Of a stretch of DNA of 63,629 bases, positions 61,139 to 63,629 are shown one piece after another. Source of the stretch: Streptomyces yangpuensis. GTDB taxonomy: Bacteria > Actinomycetota > Actinomycetes > Streptomycetales > Streptomycetaceae. How positions within the stretch are numbered: the stretch's first letter is position 1; every line of letters begins with the position of its first letter. The translations under genes and the position numbers were made by a program. The stretch is taken from positions 1 through 63,629 of the forward strand of contig NZ_LBMK01000011.1 of assembly GCF_001005295.1 (NCBI RefSeq), read 5' to 3'. The notes under the pieces are model-generated. The model was not told where the DNA came from and did no database searches. It saw nothing but the letters and a program-made list of their open reading frames with translations.

Positions 61139-61902
61139 TCACACCGCGGCGAGCTCCTCCACGCGCACGAACTCCCACAGCCAGGACAGGAATTCGGGGC
61201 CCAGATCCTCCCGTTCGCACGCGAGCCGGACCGTAGCGCGCAGGTACTCGGCGCGGTCACCCGTGTCGTAGCGCCGGCCGGAGAAGACCACGCCGTGCAC
61301 CGGGCGCCCGGCGCGGACCAGGGTGCGCAGTTCATCCGTGAGCTGGATCTCGCCGCCGCGTCCGGGGCCGGTGCCGCGCAGCACGTCGAAGATCTCGGGG
61401 TCGAGGAGGTAGCGGCCGATGATCGCCAGGTTGCTGGGGGCTGTGCCGGGTTCCGGCTTCTCCACCAGCTCGGTGATGCGCACGCCGTCGCCGCCGGCCG
61501 CCGCCCCCTCGACCGCGGCGCATCCGTACAGGTGGATGGCGTCCGGGTCCACCTCCATGAGGGCCACGACGCTGCCGCCGAGCCGGGCGCGCACCTCAGC
61601 CATCCGGGCCAGCAGGGGATCGCGGGGGTCGATCAGGTCGTCGGCCAGGAGGACCGCGAAGGGCTCCCGGCCGACGTGTGGTGCCGCGCACAGGACGGCG
61701 TGCCCGAGCCCCTTGGGGTCCCGCTGGCGCACGTAGTGGATGTCGGCGAGCTCGGTGGAGGCACAGACGCTGTTGAGTTCGTCCTGATCACCACGGCGCT
61801 GGAGGGCTTCCTCCAGCTCGTAGTTGCGGTCGAAGTGGTCCTCGAGCGGACGCTTGTTGCGTCCGGTGACCATGAGGATGTCCGACATCCCCGCCGCGAC
61901 CG
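61139..61902 (-). pseudogene. galU: UTP-glucose-1-phosphate uridylyltransferase, N-terminally truncated
   Basis: From AVAAGMSDILMVTGRNKRPL onward the protein follows GalU: EDHFDRNYELEEAL, YVRQRDPKGLGHAVLCAAPH, LLADDLIDP, ITELVEKPEPG, GGEIQLTDELRTL and YDTGDRAEYLRATVRLA. The family's first about 50 residues, including the nucleotide-binding GLGTRFLP loop and Lys site, are missing. Similarity ends abruptly near 61902 and unrelated DNA follows, so an insertion or deletion cut it. An ATG at 61888 could still start a 249-residue product, which would lack the catalytic loop. Confidence 0.75.
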
Positions 61903-62155
61903 CCCCCTGCGCCCGGCACGGGGGCGACCTCCAGCGTCACCCCGGCGCCGACCGCGCACAACGGCTACTTGACGAAGAAGCGACCATGCCCCGCCGTCCC
62001 GCGCCGCCCAGGTCGGAGGGCGGCGACGCCGTACCCCCAACGTGCCCAAGTCGCGGCGGGGGCGCCACACTTCACCTAGAAAGCAAAACGAACGTTCTGT
62101 ATTCTCTGGAGTGTCTTGGTGCGGACCGGTGTCCGCCCCGGAGGGGAGACGACAG

Positions 62156-63559
62156 ATGACGGCGCAGACGAGGACCCGGGCCCCGGCCACCGGCGGTACC
62201 GTCCTGGACGAGTTCACGGAACGCCTCTTCGGCCACTTACCGAGGGCCGACCAGCGCAGATGGGCCCGGGTCTACTTACAGGGCCTGCTGACCACCCCGG
62301 GCAAGAAGACCGTCCGCAGGCTCGCCGCGTCCGTGACCACATCACCCACCGCGTCCCAGTCCCTGCAGCAGTTCATCAACGCGAGCCCGTGGGAGTGGGG
62401 TCCGGCCCGGGCCGAACTGCTCCGCTGGGTCGAGGAACGCCACCCGGTGCGCGCCTGGACGATCGGTCAGGTCTGCTTCCCCAAGCGCGGTGAGCACTCG
62501 GTCGGCGTCCACCGCCGCTTCGACCCGGCCGCGGGACGCATCGTCAACTGCCAGCTCGGCTTCGGCCTCTTCCTGTCCCTGGACGGCATGAGCGTGCCCG
62601 TGGACTGGCGGCTGGTGCTTCCCGAGTCCTGGTCGGTCGACCCGGACCTGCGACGCCGGGCCCGGATCTCCGCCGACGTCGCGCACCAGAGCCCGGAGTC
62701 CCTGGTTCTGGGGCTCATCGACTCGACGGCAGCCCGCACCTCGTCGGCGCGGGCCCCCGTGGTCGCCGACCTCAGCCGTCTCGGTGACGCCGGCGCGCTG
62801 ATCGGCATGCTCGGCCGGCGCGGCCACGACTTCCTGGTGTCCGTCCCGCCGGCCCTCACCGTGTGCGCGGCCGGGCCGTCGCGCGCGGGTGAGCCGGTGC
62901 GGCCGGCCGTGCGCGCCACCACCGCGGCCGAGCTCGCCCGTCGCGGCAACACCAGCCATCCGTACGCGGCTCCGCTCACGGGCCCGGCCGTACGCCCGGC
63001 CGCCCGCCCGCAGGGCCTGCGGATCCACTCGGCGCTGGTCCGGGTGCCGGGCGGGGACCTGGCGGTGCCGGGCGCGCAGCAGACGTACCGCCTGTTCGGC
63101 GAAGGGGGGCCGGGGGCCGGCGCACGGGCGGGCGGGGCGGTCTGGCTCACCAACATGAGCCGCCACCGGATGGACGACCTGCTGCGGCTGGTCCGGCAGT
63201 CGGGCCGGGCCACCGCCACGCTCGGTGTCCTGGCGGACGACTTCGGCCTCCTGGACTTCGAGGGGCGTTCCTTCCCCGGCTGGCACCACCACATGACCTT
63301 GATGTCCGCCGCGTACGCCTACAAGGGGCTGCCCGGCTGCCCGCCCTGCGGGAGCGCTGGGACCGCTGGGCGGGCTAGGCAAACCCGGCTCCGCCGGGGC
63401 TTCGTGGGGCTCCGCCCCACACCCCGCGCCTCAAACTCCCCCGGCTACCGCCGGGAGGTGCCCCCTGGCGAGGCTGACATTGCGGGCCCGTGGCTGGAGG
63501 TGCGGGACGAGGGGGCTGGAAGGCCGGCCCCCTCGGACCGGACGGTCAGGCGCGGATGA
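62156..63559 (+). CDS. IS701-family-type transposase (possibly domesticated), 467 aa as read
   Basis: Typical of the Streptomyces IS701-like DDE proteins: FTERLFGHLPRADQRRWARV, YLQGLLTTPGKKTVRRLAA, TSPTASQSLQQFINASPWEW, CFPKRGEHSVGVHRRFDPAA, PVDWRLVLPESWSVD, DFGLLDFEGRSFPGWHHHMT and SAAYAYKGL. ATG 62156 follows GGAGGGG. The true end may be near 63378: the direct repeat CTGCCCGG at 63329-63345 is a possible slip site, after which another frame reads LPALRERWDRWAG and stops. No flanking inverted repeats were found, so it may be a fixed, non-mobile copy. Confidence 0.75.
   Translation: MTAQTRTRAPATGGTVLDEFTERLFGHLPRADQRRWARVYLQGLLTTPGKKTVRRLAASVTTSPTASQSLQQFINASPWEWGPARAELLRWVEERHPVRAWTIGQVCFPKRGEHSVGVHRRFDPAAGRIVNCQLGFGLFLSLDGMSVPVDWRLVLPESWSVDPDLRRRARISADVAHQSPESLVLGLIDSTAARTSSARAPVVADLSRLGDAGALIGMLGRRGHDFLVSVPPALTVCAAGPSRAGEPVRPAVRATTAAELARRGNTSHPYAAPLTGPAVRPAARPQGLRIHSALVRVPGGDLAVPGAQQTYRLFGEGGPGAGARAGGAVWLTNMSRHRMDDLLRLVRQSGRATATLGVLADDFGLLDFEGRSFPGWHHHMTLMSAAYAYKGLPGCPPCGSAGTAGRARQTRLRRGFVGLRPTPRASNSPGYRREVPPGEADIAGPWLEVRDEGAGRPAPSDRTVRRG
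63404..63420. terminator. Hairpin in the convergent region before the phosphohexomutase
   Basis: GTGGGGCTCCGCCCCAC is a self-complementary stem-loop. A weaker CCGG stem lies at 63383-63397. It is placed between the convergent transposase and mutase genes. Confidence 0.45.
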
Positions 63560-63629
63560 GGGACAGGGCTTCGTCGCGGATGCGGGCCAGGGTGTCCGGG
63601 TCACGGGCCTCGACGTTCAGCCGGAGCAG
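63546..63629 (-). CDS. Phosphomannomutase/phosphoglucomutase, C-terminal 27 residues (partial)
   Basis: The only visible part reads LLRLNVEARDPDTLARIRDE then ALSLIRA and stop. LLRLNVEA with a short helix after it is the usual last block of alpha-D-phosphohexomutases such as ManB. The gene continues past the right edge. It would fit near galU in sugar-nucleotide supply, but nothing else links them. Confidence 0.6.
   Translation of the reverse strand: MLRLNVEARDPDTLARIRDEALSLIRA

Noticed and set aside
62090..62097. GAACGTTC as a LexA box
   Set aside because: SOS boxes in actinobacteria need GAAC-N4-GTTC; here the halves touch.

Overview
The window is high-GC DNA with GTG/TTG starts, twin-arginine and Ala/Ser/Thr/Pro-rich secreted proteins, SpoIIE-type phosphatases, Hanks-type kinases and a litRS light locus. 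This points to Streptomyces or a close relative. There is almost no housekeeping content and many broken genes, which fits accessory or chromosome-arm DNA. No rRNA, tRNA, CRISPR array or replication origin was found.

Layout. 0.4-2.5 kb: AraC regulator, cupin and SGNH hydrolase on the minus strand. 2.9-4.1 kb: decayed Tn3-family transposase and an HTH fragment. 4.1-8.9 kb: two paralogous TetR regulators, one agmatine deiminase remnant and one intact copy, a damaged Ser/Thr kinase and three related palindromic operators. 9.2-10.8 kb: two exported proteins. 11.1-17 kb: thiol-redox operon (thioredoxin lipoprotein, TlpA, CcdA, DsbD-alpha-like lipoprotein), an HPP membrane protein and a two-component system. 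17-19.7 kb: MarR/SDR pair with tandem operators, a 33-residue membrane peptide and a secreted NPP1 protein. 19.8-25.1 kb: SpoIIE-type phosphatase, PfpI protein, galT-galK. 25.3-27.7 kb: divergent MFS/ArsR pair. 28-37.3 kb: phosphatase with built-in ATPase, kinase, large LuxR regulator and a NarL-type two-component system. 37.5-40.6 kb: MMPL exporter with an LmeA-like partner. 40.7-46.2 kb: light-response locus (TetR, LitS, LitR, photolyase, SDR-DUF2867 protein). 46.7-52.5 kb: one giant TIR / degenerate phosphoesterase / NACHT / pentapeptide / WD40 protein. 52.7-57.1 kb: ArsB-like transporter, a three-gene operon (two-TM protein, cupin-like protein, inositol-monophosphatase-like enzyme) and a tyrosine phosphatase. 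57.2-63.6 kb: hydrolase/luciferase-like chimera, DHA2 exporter, StrR-like regulator, truncated galU, IS701-like transposase and the end of a phosphohexomutase.

How parts work together. The TetR/agmatine deiminase module looks like an autoregulated polyamine-related circuit. The redox genes form a split DsbD pathway for extracytoplasmic disulfides, with a two-component system directly downstream. Light sensing by LitR and LitS should drive photolyase, and a TetR gene is translationally coupled to litS. The best candidate for an undescribed system is the TIR-NACHT-WD40 gene, possibly an NLR-like defence protein, with the neighbouring two-TM/cupin/phosphatase operon. The most coherent regulatory discoveries are the three shared TetR operators and a 27-bp element in front of two exported-protein genes.
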